Origin: an uncultured Muribaculaceae bacterium
Lineage (GTDB): Bacteria; Bacteroidota; Bacteroidia; Bacteroidales; Muribaculaceae
NCBI GenBank assembly: GCA_910583775.1
Contig: CAJTYD010000026.1
Location: 1 to 31,299, forward strand
DNA length: 31,299 bases
Direction: 5' to 3'
In this document: positions 23,047 through 31,247 of the stretch, piece by piece
How positions within the stretch are numbered: position 1 is the stretch's first letter
Layout: every line of letters begins with the position of its first letter
The notes under the pieces: model-generated
Databases searched by the model: none
What the model was told of the DNA's origin: nothing
What the model saw: the letters and a program-made list of their open reading frames with translations, nothing else
Program-made: the position numbers and the translations under genes

Positions 23047-23913
23047 ATGTCTAAATCATTTACAGGTCTTCTTGCCGCGGTTCTCCTTGTCGTCTGCACT
23101 TCGTGTGTGACGGAAGTGGATGTGGCCGATTGCGAAAACACTTTTCTCAGGTTCGAATATATGGCCGACGGAGAGAGGGATGTTTTCCCCGACTATATCT
23201 CTTCGGTGACATGCTGTTTCTATGGCGAGGACGGAGAGCTTGTGAAACAGGAGACCGTCGACAAACAGGCTCTCGACATGTTTCAAGGGCTGAAAATCCG
23301 TCTGCCCAGGAAAGGGAACTATTCTCTTGTGGCATGGGGCAACGTGGGCGATAACTGCCGGCTCGCGACAGAGACTCTGGCCGAAGCGAAAGTATGGGTC
23401 GCCGACGAGACCCCGCAGACGCTGGGGCCTCTCTATCTGGGGAATCTCGATTTCACCCTCGACAGCACCGACGGAGCCCATGAATGGACCGTCAGGTTTC
23501 ATTCGGCCCACATCACGCTGAACGCATACATACGCAGCACGCTGGCAGACGGAGCCTCGGCATATTCGATCCGTATCGGCAAATTTCCTGCGGCTGTGGC
23601 TGCTGACGGCGATACGCCCGGCCCCGACAAAACCTACATCCCCGTTTTCAAAAAAAATGAGGGCGACCTGCTTGAATCAAAGACTCAGCTTCCCCGTTTC
23701 GCAGAGGACACCGATGCAGTGATCGAGGTCTTCAGCACCATCACCGGGCAGAAAGTCGCATCGGTAAGCCTGGCGGAATATATGGCCGCCAACGGGCTGC
23801 GTGTCTCCGGGATTGAGGAAGCAGAGATCGACGTGCTCATAGCCGTGACGGGAACAAACATATCCATCCGTTTCCCCGGTTGGAAGCCTCGTCCGGTATA
23901 TCCCAAAATCTGA
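23047..23913 (+). CDS. FimB/Mfa2-family fimbrial anchor lipoprotein
   Basis: This 288-residue lipoprotein has a signal peptide with lipobox CTSC (C20). The mature start VTEVDVADCENTFLRFEYMADG is the family signature: a Cys followed by an L-x-F-x-Y strand. DVFPDYISSVTCCFYGEDGELV is the next conserved block. FimB/Mfa2 proteins hold the fimbrial shaft in the outer membrane and limit its length. The gene starts 27 bp after the fimbrillin and ends in PGWKPRPVYPKI, the same kind of C-terminal strand as the fimbrillin. It ends 14 bp before the next lipoprotein gene, consistent with one transcript. Confidence 0.87.
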   Translation: MSKSFTGLLAAVLLVVCTSCVTEVDVADCENTFLRFEYMADGERDVFPDYISSVTCCFYGEDGELVKQETVDKQALDMFQGLKIRLPRKGNYSLVAWGNVGDNCRLATETLAEAKVWVADETPQTLGPLYLGNLDFTLDSTDGAHEWTVRFHSAHITLNAYIRSTLADGASAYSIRIGKFPAAVAADGDTPGPDKTYIPVFKKNEGDLLESKTQLPRFAEDTDAVIEVFSTITGQKVASVSLAEYMAANGLRVSGIEEAEIDVLIAVTGTNISIRFPGWKPRPVYPKI

Positions 23914-23927
23914 TAATCAAAATAGAA

Positions 23928-24995
23928 ATGCTCAGACAGATATATAGAGTATTGGGTCTCGCTGTCGGAATCCTGCCGCTCCTCGCCGGCGGCTGCTCCT
24001 CGGAAATGCCCGATGACGCCGACGAGATGATTGCAGTCACCTTAGCGACACGAGCCCCCTCCGCCTCTGACGATGACGGGCTCCACGCCGACCTTGCGAT
24101 AAACGACGGGGTTATCCTCATATATGACCGTGACGGAAACTATGAGACCGGAGCCGTGATCGACGCAGACAGGAAAATGACCTCCGTCGTGGTGTCGAAA
24201 GGAAAAAAACGGATCGTGGCCGTGATCAATCCGTCAAAAGACTTCCGAAGCCTGATTGCCGAAGACTGCCATGAGAGGGTGCTCGATGAATTCGGCAACC
24301 CTAAAGTCTTCAACGGAGTGGAGTTGTGGCGAGACATAAAGCCTGTATATGAAAAATATAGCGATCTTTCCGAAAACATCACCTTTTCCGAAGACTGTCT
24401 CAAGGCCGTCAGGAATTCCGGCAGGATGCTTCTTGTCCATGACAAGGAGGTTCTGATAGATTCGGACGACGACAGCGACGTATATATCGAGCTTCCCCTG
24501 ACAGTCCCCATGTCGAGAGTCGACCTGCATGCCCGGGTGCTCCCGGCCGAGCAGAAACGGGTGGTTGACGCGGCGCTGAGGGTCTCGCATATATCCCCTT
24601 CCCTGAAATGGGATCTCACAAGGCCTCCTTTAGAGGGAACGGTAGAGGAGAAATACACAGGCATCTCCGACCGCATGACGTTGGTTACCTCGGAAGATGA
24701 ACTCTTCGGCGACTGGGTGATGGCCAATGTAAAGGAGAACCTGCCCATCGCCAGGCTGTATACCTACGCCACCGACACCAACGTGCGTCTTGAGATAGGG
24801 CTCCGTTTCGACGGCAGCGTGGATTACGACTGGTATCCCGTCGACATGGCGGAGCTTATGAAACCCGATATCTTCAGGGGCCTTGAAAGCGGGCACCTCT
24901 ACCAGATCTTCATAACCGTATATCCCGACAAGGTCGGACACATTATCGTCGATCCCTGGATCGTTCCGACCAATCTAATATTCACAATAGGATGA
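23928..24995 (+). CDS. Fimbrillin-like accessory (minor) fimbrial lipoprotein
   Basis: This 355-residue lipoprotein starts at the ATG at 23928 (MLRQIYRVLGLAVG), which puts a signal peptide with lipobox LAGGC (C23) at the N-terminus. The frame opens earlier, at 23880, but that would overlap the previous gene and bury the signal. The mature protein begins SSEMPDDADEMIAVTLATRAPS, where the V-T-L-A-T-R-A pattern is common at the maturation region of fimbrial accessory subunits. VILIYDRDGNYETG and RIVAVINPS follow. It ends HIIVDPWIVPTNLIFTIG, a donor-strand-like tail. From position and type it is a minor subunit between shaft and tip. Its stop overlaps the next gene's first possible ATG. Confidence 0.8.
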   Translation: MLRQIYRVLGLAVGILPLLAGGCSSEMPDDADEMIAVTLATRAPSASDDDGLHADLAINDGVILIYDRDGNYETGAVIDADRKMTSVVVSKGKKRIVAVINPSKDFRSLIAEDCHERVLDEFGNPKVFNGVELWRDIKPVYEKYSDLSENITFSEDCLKAVRNSGRMLLVHDKEVLIDSDDDSDVYIELPLTVPMSRVDLHARVLPAEQKRVVDAALRVSHISPSLKWDLTRPPLEGTVEEKYTGISDRMTLVTSEDELFGDWVMANVKENLPIARLYTYATDTNVRLEIGLRFDGSVDYDWYPVDMAELMKPDIFRGLESGHLYQIFITVYPDKVGHIIVDPWIVPTNLIFTIG

Positions 24996-25000
24996 CAATC

Positions 25001-27340
25001 ATGAAATCATTCCTTTACATATTCTTTTGCGTCGCGCTCGCGCTCCTTCCCGCCGCCTGCGCCGACGATGTCTTTCCCGACAACCGCGACAACGCCGGGG
25101 TGATGGAGGGAGACCGCGCCGAGACTTTCGACGTCCCCCTGAGACTGCATGCCGAAAGCCCCCGCTCGATCGGACGCCCTCTCATAAAGGATATAGCCAC
25201 CAGAGCCGAAGGCGGGGAAACGCCCGCAGATCCGGAAAAAGCCGCCGAAGAGGCGATAAAGGATATCTGGGTCTTCCAGTATGACGAGAACGGAGACCAG
25301 CTCATCGCGCCGCGTTTCTACACCGTGGAATCGACCGAAATCCGCAGGCTCAACATCCGTCTCGCCGAGGGAAAGGACAGCCATGTATATGTGCTCGCAA
25401 ATACCGGCGACGCCCATTGGGCCGAAGGAAAGGATCTGTCGACTACCCAAAAATTCATCGCATATAAATATCCTTTTGACGAGGAGATGGTGGAAATGGG
25501 AGATGACGAGTTTCTTCTTATGGAGGGAAACGTGAAGGAGACGATCCGCAAGGAGTCGGATCTCCTCCCGATCGACATCCACCTCACGCGCATGATGGCG
25601 AAGATAAGCTTCAAGTATGTCACCAACGGCGAGGCGAAGAATCTGACGGTGAACCGGGTGCTCATCCACAACCTGCCCGAGGACATGAGAATGGAGGAAA
25701 CCGAATCGGGGAATTACCCGGAAGGCGATTTCGCGACTCGCTCCATCACCATCAACAAGCAGCTGAGGCCGGGAGACGTCTACACATTCTATATGCCCGC
25801 AAACCGGAGAGGAAACACCACCAACACCGAGCCTGGGCTCAAGAATGACCACGCTCCCGACAAGGCTCTTTATATCCAGCTTTTCATAACTTCGAAAAGC
25901 AACGGATCCAACTTCCTTTATACGATCTATCCCGGAGACAACGACTATAACAATTTCGATGTCAAACGTAATCACAATTACAACATCCAGCTCACCCTCA
26001 ACTCCGAGGGTCGCGACAACCGCGTGCTCGCCGCTCCGGCCAACTGCTTCGTGATGAAGCTCAACGACGATATCATGTTCGATCCGTATACACGGACGGA
26101 GGACGGAGGCGGCTGGAAGTATTCCGATTACGTCAATAAGAACGAGCCGAAGAAAAGGATCGCACGCGTCGGAATCCTCTGGCAGTATACCGACGTGATA
26201 GGCAACAACAGCGACGGCAAACGCGTCTTCATGGATGACAGCGACCGTATCCACGTCAAGTCGGGCAATAAATATGGCAACGCGGTTATCGCGGCCTATA
26301 ACAGCGACAACGAGATAATCTGGTCGTGGCATATATGGGTATGCGAAGGCCAGCCGGCCAACCTTGAGAATGCCGTGGCATACAATACATTCGGATGGAA
26401 CACGACATCAGGAATCCTTTCTTCGGCAGGACGCAACGTGAAGGGCCGCTCGCTGATGACGTGCAATCTCGGAGCGCGGCATGCCACCAATACAAAGCTG
26501 CCATCCTACGGAATGGTCTACCAGTGGGGACGCAAGGATCCTTTCCCGATCGGGAATATCGAGTTTCATGTGGATTTCTATGCATATAACAGAGCGAATG
26601 TCGGGGAGTTGCGCAACAATAATAACGGCCTGATAGCAATGACCACCGACGGATCAATCCATACCTCCGAGCTCTTCTCCACCGAACGCACAGGAGCATC
26701 CGTAGGCACAATAAACTACACCCTGAAGCATCCCACGCATTTCATAACCCCCGTCAAGTCTCCGACCTCAAATTCGAATCCTTCGGGTGCCGATTACTGC
26801 GACAATGACGGTGACTGGTTCTGGGGGCACAACGATCTGCTTTGGGGCGGTAAACCCTACGCCTCCGCTAAGAAATTCACTGTCCCCCCGGCCACTGACG
26901 GCTGCGTCCTCTCCGACAACGGAGCGACAAAAAAGTCGATCTTCGATCCATGTCCCGCCGGCTGGATGGTCCCCCCGGGAGACATGTGGCTCGGATTCAC
27001 GGACAACGGCACAAACGCCAGAAACGCTGCCTACAGCCGGATCAACAGCATACACAGTTCAGATAATACGTCCGAACGCGGATTCAACATGTATGTCCAG
27101 CAATGGAAGAAAGGAAAGACAGTTTACTTCCCCAGCCAGGGACTGCGCACTGCCGGAGGACGCCCCTGGAGAAACGGAATGTGCGGCAACTATCATACCT
27201 CTTCCGCAGCGCAGGGAGGCCGTGTAAATATCTTTCATCTACATACTCCCGGAGAAGTCGATCCTTTCGAGACCTCGTACGGCTACACCCGTCGCGCGGT
27301 GGCAGGTCCTGTGAGATGCGTCCGCGATACCGACGATTAA
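25001..27340 (+). CDS. Large fimbrial tip-like protein with FISUMP-type C-terminal domain
   Basis: This 779-residue lipoprotein uses the ATG at 25001, the third codon after an alternative ATG at 24992, because MKSFLYIFFCVALALLPAAC gives a standard signal peptide with C20. The N-terminal half (to about 340) is fimbrillin-like: IATRAEGG, IKDIWVFQYDENGDQ, TRMMAKISFKYV and YTFYMPANRRG. The C-terminal half has YGMVYQWGRKDPFPIG, then around 645 SIFDPCPAGWMVPPGDMW, and ends RRAVAGPVRCVRD. This is a pattern of the Fibrobacter succinogenes major paralogous (FISUMP) domain found on Bacteroidetes surface proteins. It is the last and largest gene of the operon, as expected for a tip adhesin. The ligand cannot be predicted. 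A terminator follows at 27392. Confidence 0.83.
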   Translation: MKSFLYIFFCVALALLPAACADDVFPDNRDNAGVMEGDRAETFDVPLRLHAESPRSIGRPLIKDIATRAEGGETPADPEKAAEEAIKDIWVFQYDENGDQLIAPRFYTVESTEIRRLNIRLAEGKDSHVYVLANTGDAHWAEGKDLSTTQKFIAYKYPFDEEMVEMGDDEFLLMEGNVKETIRKESDLLPIDIHLTRMMAKISFKYVTNGEAKNLTVNRVLIHNLPEDMRMEETESGNYPEGDFATRSITINKQLRPGDVYTFYMPANRRGNTTNTEPGLKNDHAPDKALYIQLFITSKSNGSNFLYTIYPGDNDYNNFDVKRNHNYNIQLTLNSEGRDNRVLAAPANCFVMKLNDDIMFDPYTRTEDGGGWKYSDYVNKNEPKKRIARVGILWQYTDVIGNNSDGKRVFMDDSDRIHVKSGNKYGNAVIAAYNSDNEIIWSWHIWVCEGQPANLENAVAYNTFGWNTTSGILSSAGRNVKGRSLMTCNLGARHATNTKLPSYGMVYQWGRKDPFPIGNIEFHVDFYAYNRANVGELRNNNNGLIAMTTDGSIHTSELFSTERTGASVGTINYTLKHPTHFITPVKSPTSNSNPSGADYCDNDGDWFWGHNDLLWGGKPYASAKKFTVPPATDGCVLSDNGATKKSIFDPCPAGWMVPPGDMWLGFTDNGTNARNAAYSRINSIHSSDNTSERGFNMYVQQWKKGKTVYFPSQGLRTAGGRPWRNGMCGNYHTSSAAQGGRVNIFHLHTPGEVDPFETSYGYTRRAVAGPVRCVRDTDD

Positions 27341-27391
27341 GAAACAGCAATCAGTAAATCTAATCGAAAAAACTTCATTAATTGCCAAAAC

Positions 27392-27427
27392 GGCTGCGTC
27401 TTCACATAAAGGGACGCAGCCTTTTTT
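27392..27427 (+). terminator. Terminator of the fimbrial operon
   Basis: GGCTGCGTC (27392-27400) pairs perfectly with GACGCAGCC (27413-27421) around a 12-nt loop, followed by six T. It lies 52 bp after the tip gene stop and 84 bp before the next ATG. Confidence 0.9.
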
Positions 27428-27510
27428 ATATCTTTTCTTTCCCTTTTCTTCTTTTAAAAACCATCAGATTCCTTGTTTGTTATTATTACAGAAACTTTAT
27501 TCTTCCCGTT

Positions 27511-28743
27511 ATGAAAACACTATATTCTATACCTCTGCTGGTGGCGGCCGCGCTGTGTGCCGCTGGCTGTGACAACGACAGCGACAAGACCCTCTCTCCC
27601 CTCCCCGACAAGACTTACAGCGGCACCGAGGCTCTCGATATCGACTATAACGACGCCGACATGAACGGCAAGAGCGCGACTCTCACCCTTAACGGCTCAA
27701 ACGCCGTCATAACCTTCGACTCTAAGGTCGATCTCTCGCAGATCTCCGATTTATTCAAGGGAATGCAGCCCATTCCGGGCCCGGGCGTTTTGCCGGGAAC
27801 ACCGGTGCTCAGCCTTCCCGTCAGCCTCGTGGCCGACGGCGATGAATATTCCTTCTCCGGCAAGGGGGAGACGGATTTCGTCACTTATACTTATTCGGGA
27901 GATGTATCGGCCGATAAGCTCGACATTGATTTTGAAAACGTAATGCTGAAGAATCAGCGGCTGGCAAACACCGCCTGGAAGCCGGCGCCGCTCGTGGCCT
28001 CCGGACTTGAGGTGACATCCTCCCCTCTTCACATCGTTTGGGAATCCTCCTTCCCCGCTCCGTTGGAGGGCTTCGACGGCTCTATACAGGACGCGCTTAC
28101 GCTGCTCTCCGTGCTGCCGATTATTCCGGTCTATAACAACACAGCCTATATGTCGGTGGCGCAGGCTCTGGCAAGTTCGCTCAAGAGCGTAGGCTTCAAT
28201 CCCGACGGCAACGCGGTGGTGACATATCTGCAGACCGTAAACGGCGCCGCACAGTTCGCGCAGGCGCCCAAATGCATGATCCAGTATCTCCCGCTTTCCG
28301 ACGCGATGATGAAGCTCTTCGTCAACCCCACCGATCTCATGGGCCAGATCCTCGTGAACGGCTCGAGCCATCCCGACCTGCCCCCCAATCCGTTCGGCAA
28401 AGCCTCGCGCGCCGACTCAGGGACTGCGACGATCGAAAGCATGACATCAATCATACAGGCGCTCGCGCCAATGATCGCGGAAGGCTTCCCGATGCAGTAT
28501 ACACTCACTCCGGGCTCGCTTCAGATATTCCTTAATTCAGATGTATTGTTGCCTCTGGTCAAGGGCGTTATCGTGCCGATTCTCAACGATCCGATAATAA
28601 AGGCTTCGATTATTGAAAAGCTGAAGGCGAACGCCCAGCTGCAGAGTTATTTCCCGATGTTCGAGAAATTCATGGAGATTCTCCCCGCCGCCATCTCGGC
28701 GACGACCCGTATCGAACTCGGCATCAACCTCGTCAAATACTGA
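27511..28743 (+). CDS. DUF4925 family lipoprotein
   Basis: This 410-residue lipoprotein starts at ATG 27511, giving signal peptide MKTLYSIPLLVAAALCAAGC (C20) and then DNDSDKTLSPLPDKTYSG. An earlier ATG at 27382 would lie before the terminator hairpin and is rejected. LPDKTYSGTEALDIDYNDA, SLPVSLVADGDEYSFSGKG and NTAWKP are features of DUF4925, a Bacteroidetes family of unknown function with periplasm-facing beta-rich domains. The C-terminal part (about 260-410) is more helical. It has its own transcription unit: the fimbrial operon stops 84 bp upstream, and uup converges on it. No promoter is obvious in 27428-27510, which is T-rich. Confidence 0.8.
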   Translation: MKTLYSIPLLVAAALCAAGCDNDSDKTLSPLPDKTYSGTEALDIDYNDADMNGKSATLTLNGSNAVITFDSKVDLSQISDLFKGMQPIPGPGVLPGTPVLSLPVSLVADGDEYSFSGKGETDFVTYTYSGDVSADKLDIDFENVMLKNQRLANTAWKPAPLVASGLEVTSSPLHIVWESSFPAPLEGFDGSIQDALTLLSVLPIIPVYNNTAYMSVAQALASSLKSVGFNPDGNAVVTYLQTVNGAAQFAQAPKCMIQYLPLSDAMMKLFVNPTDLMGQILVNGSSHPDLPPNPFGKASRADSGTATIESMTSIIQALAPMIAEGFPMQYTLTPGSLQIFLNSDVLLPLVKGVIVPILNDPIIKASIIEKLKANAQLQSYFPMFEKFMEILPAAISATTRIELGINLVKY

Positions 28744-28759
28744 TTCCTGCCGTCTCCCA

Positions 28760-28783
28760 ATTCAACATTCAACATTCAAAATT
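28760..28783. repeat. 7-bp tandem repeat (ATTCAAM) between DUF4925 and uup
   Basis: Units ATTCAAC, ATTCAAC and ATTCAAA, then ATT, running into the stop codon of uup. It resembles the heptamer at 15301-15321. No hairpin terminator is seen between these converging genes. Confidence 0.65.
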
Positions 28784-30572
28784 ATCCCTCGAGTTCCATC
28801 AGTTCGAGAAGGCGCATTTCCGACTCGTCGAGTGTCTCCACGACCTCGGCGAGTCTTTTTCCTGCCACCACGATCTCCTCGTTGCCGAGAGTGCCTGAAG
28901 AAAGCTGCGTCTCCAGGTCTTTGCGCTCCTCGGTAAGCCGGTCGGTAAGCGCGGTCAATTCCTCCATCTCCCTGCGCTCCTTGAAGCTGAGCTTGCGCTT
29001 GGATTCGTTCTGGCGCCGCGACTGCTTCCGCTCCGGCGCCTTCACCGTCTTCTCGGCCTGACGCCGCTCCTTCTCCTCCTGCGCCACGCAGTGGCGGTAG
29101 GTGGAATAATCGCCCGGGAAATCCCTCACCATGCCGTCTCCCTTGAAGACGAAGAGATGGTCTACGATACGGTCGAGAAAGAAGCGGTCATGGCTCACCA
29201 CGATCACGCATCCCTTGAATTTCACCAAATAATCCTCCAGAACCGAGAGCGTCATGATGTCGAGGTCGTTGGTGGGCTCGTCGAGAATCAGGAAGTTGGG
29301 GCTCCGCATCAGCACCGTGGCCAGATAGAGACGCCGACGCTCGCCGCCGCTGAGCTTGTAGATATATTTCTGCTGAGTCTCGGGCGTGAAGAGGAACTGA
29401 GAGAGGAACTGCGAGGCGGAGAGACGCGTCTTGTCGTCGATACGGACGTCCTCGGCGATCTCCCTGACGGCATCGATCACCTTCTTCTTCTCGTCGAAGC
29501 CGGTGAGACCCTCCTGACTGTAATAACCCCATCTCACGGTCTCGCCGATGTCGAAGCCGCCCGAATCTGGCTGCAGTTCTCCTAAAAGAAGCTTGATGAA
29601 CGTGGATTTGCCCACGCCGTTGTCACCCACGATCCCCACCTTCTCGTATCTGGCGAAATTGTAGCTCCAGTGGTCGAGGATCTTCTTGTCGCCGAAAGCC
29701 TTGCAGACATCCTTGGCCTCGAATATCTTCGATCCGATATATGTGGATTTCACGTTGAGCGCCACTTCTTTTGTGGAAAGGTTGACGCGGCTGCGTTTCT
29801 CGAGGTCATGGAAGTTGTCGATGCGGTATTTCGCCTTCGAGCCGCGGGCCTGCGGCTGGCGACGCATCCATTCGAGCTCGGTGCGCAACAGGTTCTTCAC
29901 CCTTGACAGCTCCGCGCCTAAGGCCTCCATGCGTTCCTGGCGCTTGGCTAAGTAATAGTCGTAGTTGCCCTCGTAGGAATAGACACCCTGACGGTCTATT
30001 TCGATGATACGACTGCAGATCTTATCGAGGAAATAGCGGTCGTGCGTAACCATCAGAAGCGTTGTCTTCTGGCGCGTCAGATAGGTCTCGAGCCATTCGA
30101 TCATATCGATGTCGAGATGGTTGGTGGGCTCGTCGAGGATCAGCATGTCAGGCTTGGAGAGCAACACGCGCGAGAGAGCCACGCGCTTCAGCTGCCCACC
30201 CGACATCCGCTCCATCGGCAGGTCGAGGTCGAGGATATTGAACTGCGTCAGCATCTGGCGCGCAAGATCCACGCCGTTTCCCTCCTCGCTGTCGGAGATG
30301 TCGGCGGAGGCATATTCCAGCGCCGTCATCTCCGGCGGTATAGGGGGATTCTGCTCCAGATAGCCTACGCGGATGCCGTTGCGGAACACCACGTTGCCGC
30401 TGTCGTAGTCCTCGCGGCCCGCGATGATGTTCAGGAAAGTGGTCTTGCCGGCGCCGTTGCGCGCCACGATTCCGATCTTGTCGCCCTGGAAAACACCGAG
30501 CGTCACATCCTCGAACAGCAGGCGGTCGCCGAACGATTTGGCAAGCTTCTCTATCTGGAGGTATGATATCAT
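28782..30572 (-). CDS. uup: ABC-F family ATPase, Uup-like
   Basis: This soluble 596-residue twin-ATPase has no membrane segments. NBD1 carries NGAGKTT (39-45), LSGGQLKRVALSR and LILDEPTNHLD. NBD2 carries GDNGVGKSTF, LSGGERRRLYLA and LILDEPTNDLD. Both catalytic glutamates are present, unlike the YbiT-type paralogue at 18916-20529. The C-terminal region (about 510-596) is highly charged and predicted to form coiled coil, as in the Uup DNA-binding tail. Uup is linked to ribosome function and to suppression of precise transposon excision. The start at 30572 gives MISYLQIEKLAKSFG; the frame extends 9 codons further upstream to 30599, but a -7 promoter box lies there. Confidence 0.93.
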   Translation of the reverse strand: MISYLQIEKLAKSFGDRLLFEDVTLGVFQGDKIGIVARNGAGKTTFLNIIAGREDYDSGNVVFRNGIRVGYLEQNPPIPPEMTALEYASADISDSEEGNGVDLARQMLTQFNILDLDLPMERMSGGQLKRVALSRVLLSKPDMLILDEPTNHLDIDMIEWLETYLTRQKTTLLMVTHDRYFLDKICSRIIEIDRQGVYSYEGNYDYYLAKRQERMEALGAELSRVKNLLRTELEWMRRQPQARGSKAKYRIDNFHDLEKRSRVNLSTKEVALNVKSTYIGSKIFEAKDVCKAFGDKKILDHWSYNFARYEKVGIVGDNGVGKSTFIKLLLGELQPDSGGFDIGETVRWGYYSQEGLTGFDEKKKVIDAVREIAEDVRIDDKTRLSASQFLSQFLFTPETQQKYIYKLSGGERRRLYLATVLMRSPNFLILDEPTNDLDIMTLSVLEDYLVKFKGCVIVVSHDRFFLDRIVDHLFVFKGDGMVRDFPGDYSTYRHCVAQEEKERRQAEKTVKAPERKQSRRQNESKRKLSFKERREMEELTALTDRLTEERKDLETQLSSGTLGNEEIVVAGKRLAEVVETLDESEMRLLELMELEG

Positions 30573-30596
30573 ATTATCAGATTTAAATTTAGCAAG

Positions 30597-30604
30597 CAAA
30601 TTTA
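30597..30604 (-). promoter_or_regulatory. Probable uup -7 promoter element
   Basis: The - strand reads TAAATTTGC, an exact TAnnTTTG match, and transcription would start near 30590, about 18 nt before the ATG. The -33 position falls in the arm of palindromic element copy 3 and has no clear TTG. Confidence 0.5.
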
Positions 30605-30608
30605 AATT

Positions 30609-30708
30609 GGTTTATGGTTTGGGTTTATGGTTTAGATAATACCGTTTGTCCTGATATCCGAGTCGTCAGGTAATCTCTAAACCTAAACCTTAACCTTAAA
30701 CCCTAAAC
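30609..30708. repeat. Telomere-like palindromic intergenic element, copy 3
   Basis: The left arm (30609-30643) reads GGTTTATGGTTTGGG then TTTATGGTTTAGATAATACC. The centre has TTTGTCCTGATATCC. The right arm (30669-30708) contains GGTAATCTCTAAACC followed by CTTAACCTTAAACCC. It starts one base from the ridA stop and runs to the uup promoter; homology with copy 1 continues to about 30581. Confidence 0.85.
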
Positions 30709-31083
30709 TTATACTGCGGCGATCACCTCGATCTCCACGAGCGCCTGCTTGGGGAGCTCCTTGACGGCGAAGGCGCAGCGCGCCGGGAAAACCTTCCTGA
30801 ATTCCTCGGCATAGACCTCGTTCATGGGAGCGAAATAGCTCATGTCGGCGAGGAAGACAGTTGTCTTCACCACGTTGTCGAGCGAAGCGCCTGCCTCTGC
30901 GAGGATAGCCTTGATGTTGGCGATGCTCTGGCGCGTCTGGCCCTTGATGTCATCGGGCATGGCACCGGTTTCGGCGTTGATCGGGAGCTGACCCGAAACG
31001 AAAATCAGGTTTCCTGCCTGTACTGCCTGGCTGTAGGGGCCGATGGCGCCCGGAGCCGCTGTTGTGCTGATCTCTTTCTTCAT
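30709..31083 (-). CDS. ridA: RidA/YjgF-family enamine/imine deaminase
   Basis: RidA hydrolyses reactive 2-aminoacrylate and related imines released by PLP enzymes, protecting the cell. The 124-residue protein has the usual Rid length and blocks: APGAIGPYSQAVQAGNLIFVSGQLPIN, TRQSIANIKAILAEAG, VVKTTVFLADMSYFAPMNEVYAEEF, FPARCAFAVKELPKQALVEIEVIA. The conserved arginine in PARCAF (normally PARSAV or PARTCV) binds the substrate carboxylate. The start at 31083 gives MKKEISTTAAPGAIGPYSQA. A run of 10-bp repeats lies 28 bp upstream of its start, and the palindromic element starts directly at its stop. Confidence 0.95.
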   Translation of the reverse strand: MKKEISTTAAPGAIGPYSQAVQAGNLIFVSGQLPINAETGAMPDDIKGQTRQSIANIKAILAEAGASLDNVVKTTVFLADMSYFAPMNEVYAEEFRKVFPARCAFAVKELPKQALVEIEVIAAV

Positions 31084-31110
31084 GGTTTATTATTTTTGAT
31101 TGTTATTGCC

Positions 31111-31190
31111 GGATTTATTCCCTGATTAATCCTGATCAATCTCGATTAATCCTGATTATTCTCGATTAATCCCGATTAATCTCGAGATTA
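31111..31190. repeat. 10-bp tandem repeat (CYYGATTAAT), ridA upstream copy
   Basis: Blocks in strict 10-bp phase from 31111: GGATTTATTC, CCTGATTAAT, CCTGATCAAT, CTCGATTAAT, CCTGATTATT, CTCGATTAAT, CCCGATTAAT, CTCGAGATTA. The unit is a rotation of the TTAATCCYGA unit upstream of panC. It is centred on the palindrome GATTAATC and ends in CTCGAG. Confidence 0.8.
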
Positions 31191-31207
31191 CCGAGAATCC
31201 CCTTAAT

Positions 31208-31242
31208 AAAAAAGGGGCAGGAATCCTCGTCAGATCCTGCCC
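31208..31242 (-). terminator. Terminator of the tRNA-Thr transcript
   Basis: On the - strand a stem of 8 bp (GGGCAGGA at 31242-31235 with TCCTGCCC at 31222-31215) with a 12-nt loop is followed, after one C, by six T (31213-31208). It begins a few bases past the tRNA 3' end. Confidence 0.85.
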
Positions 31243-31247
31243 TCCGG

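Noticed and set aside
25007..26332. 441-codon open frame on the - strand inside the fimbrial tip gene
   Set aside because: The sense strand encodes a signal peptide, lipobox and recognised domains; the antisense product has none and is biased to V, D, H and E.
20538..27340. Prophage, transposon or integrative element carrying the fimbrial genes
   Set aside because: No integrase, transposase, attachment repeats or tRNA junction flank it, and base composition looks like that of the neighbours.
27382..27510. Earlier start for the DUF4925 lipoprotein
   Set aside because: It lies before the fimbrial operon terminator, and the added residues would move the signal peptide away from the N-terminus.
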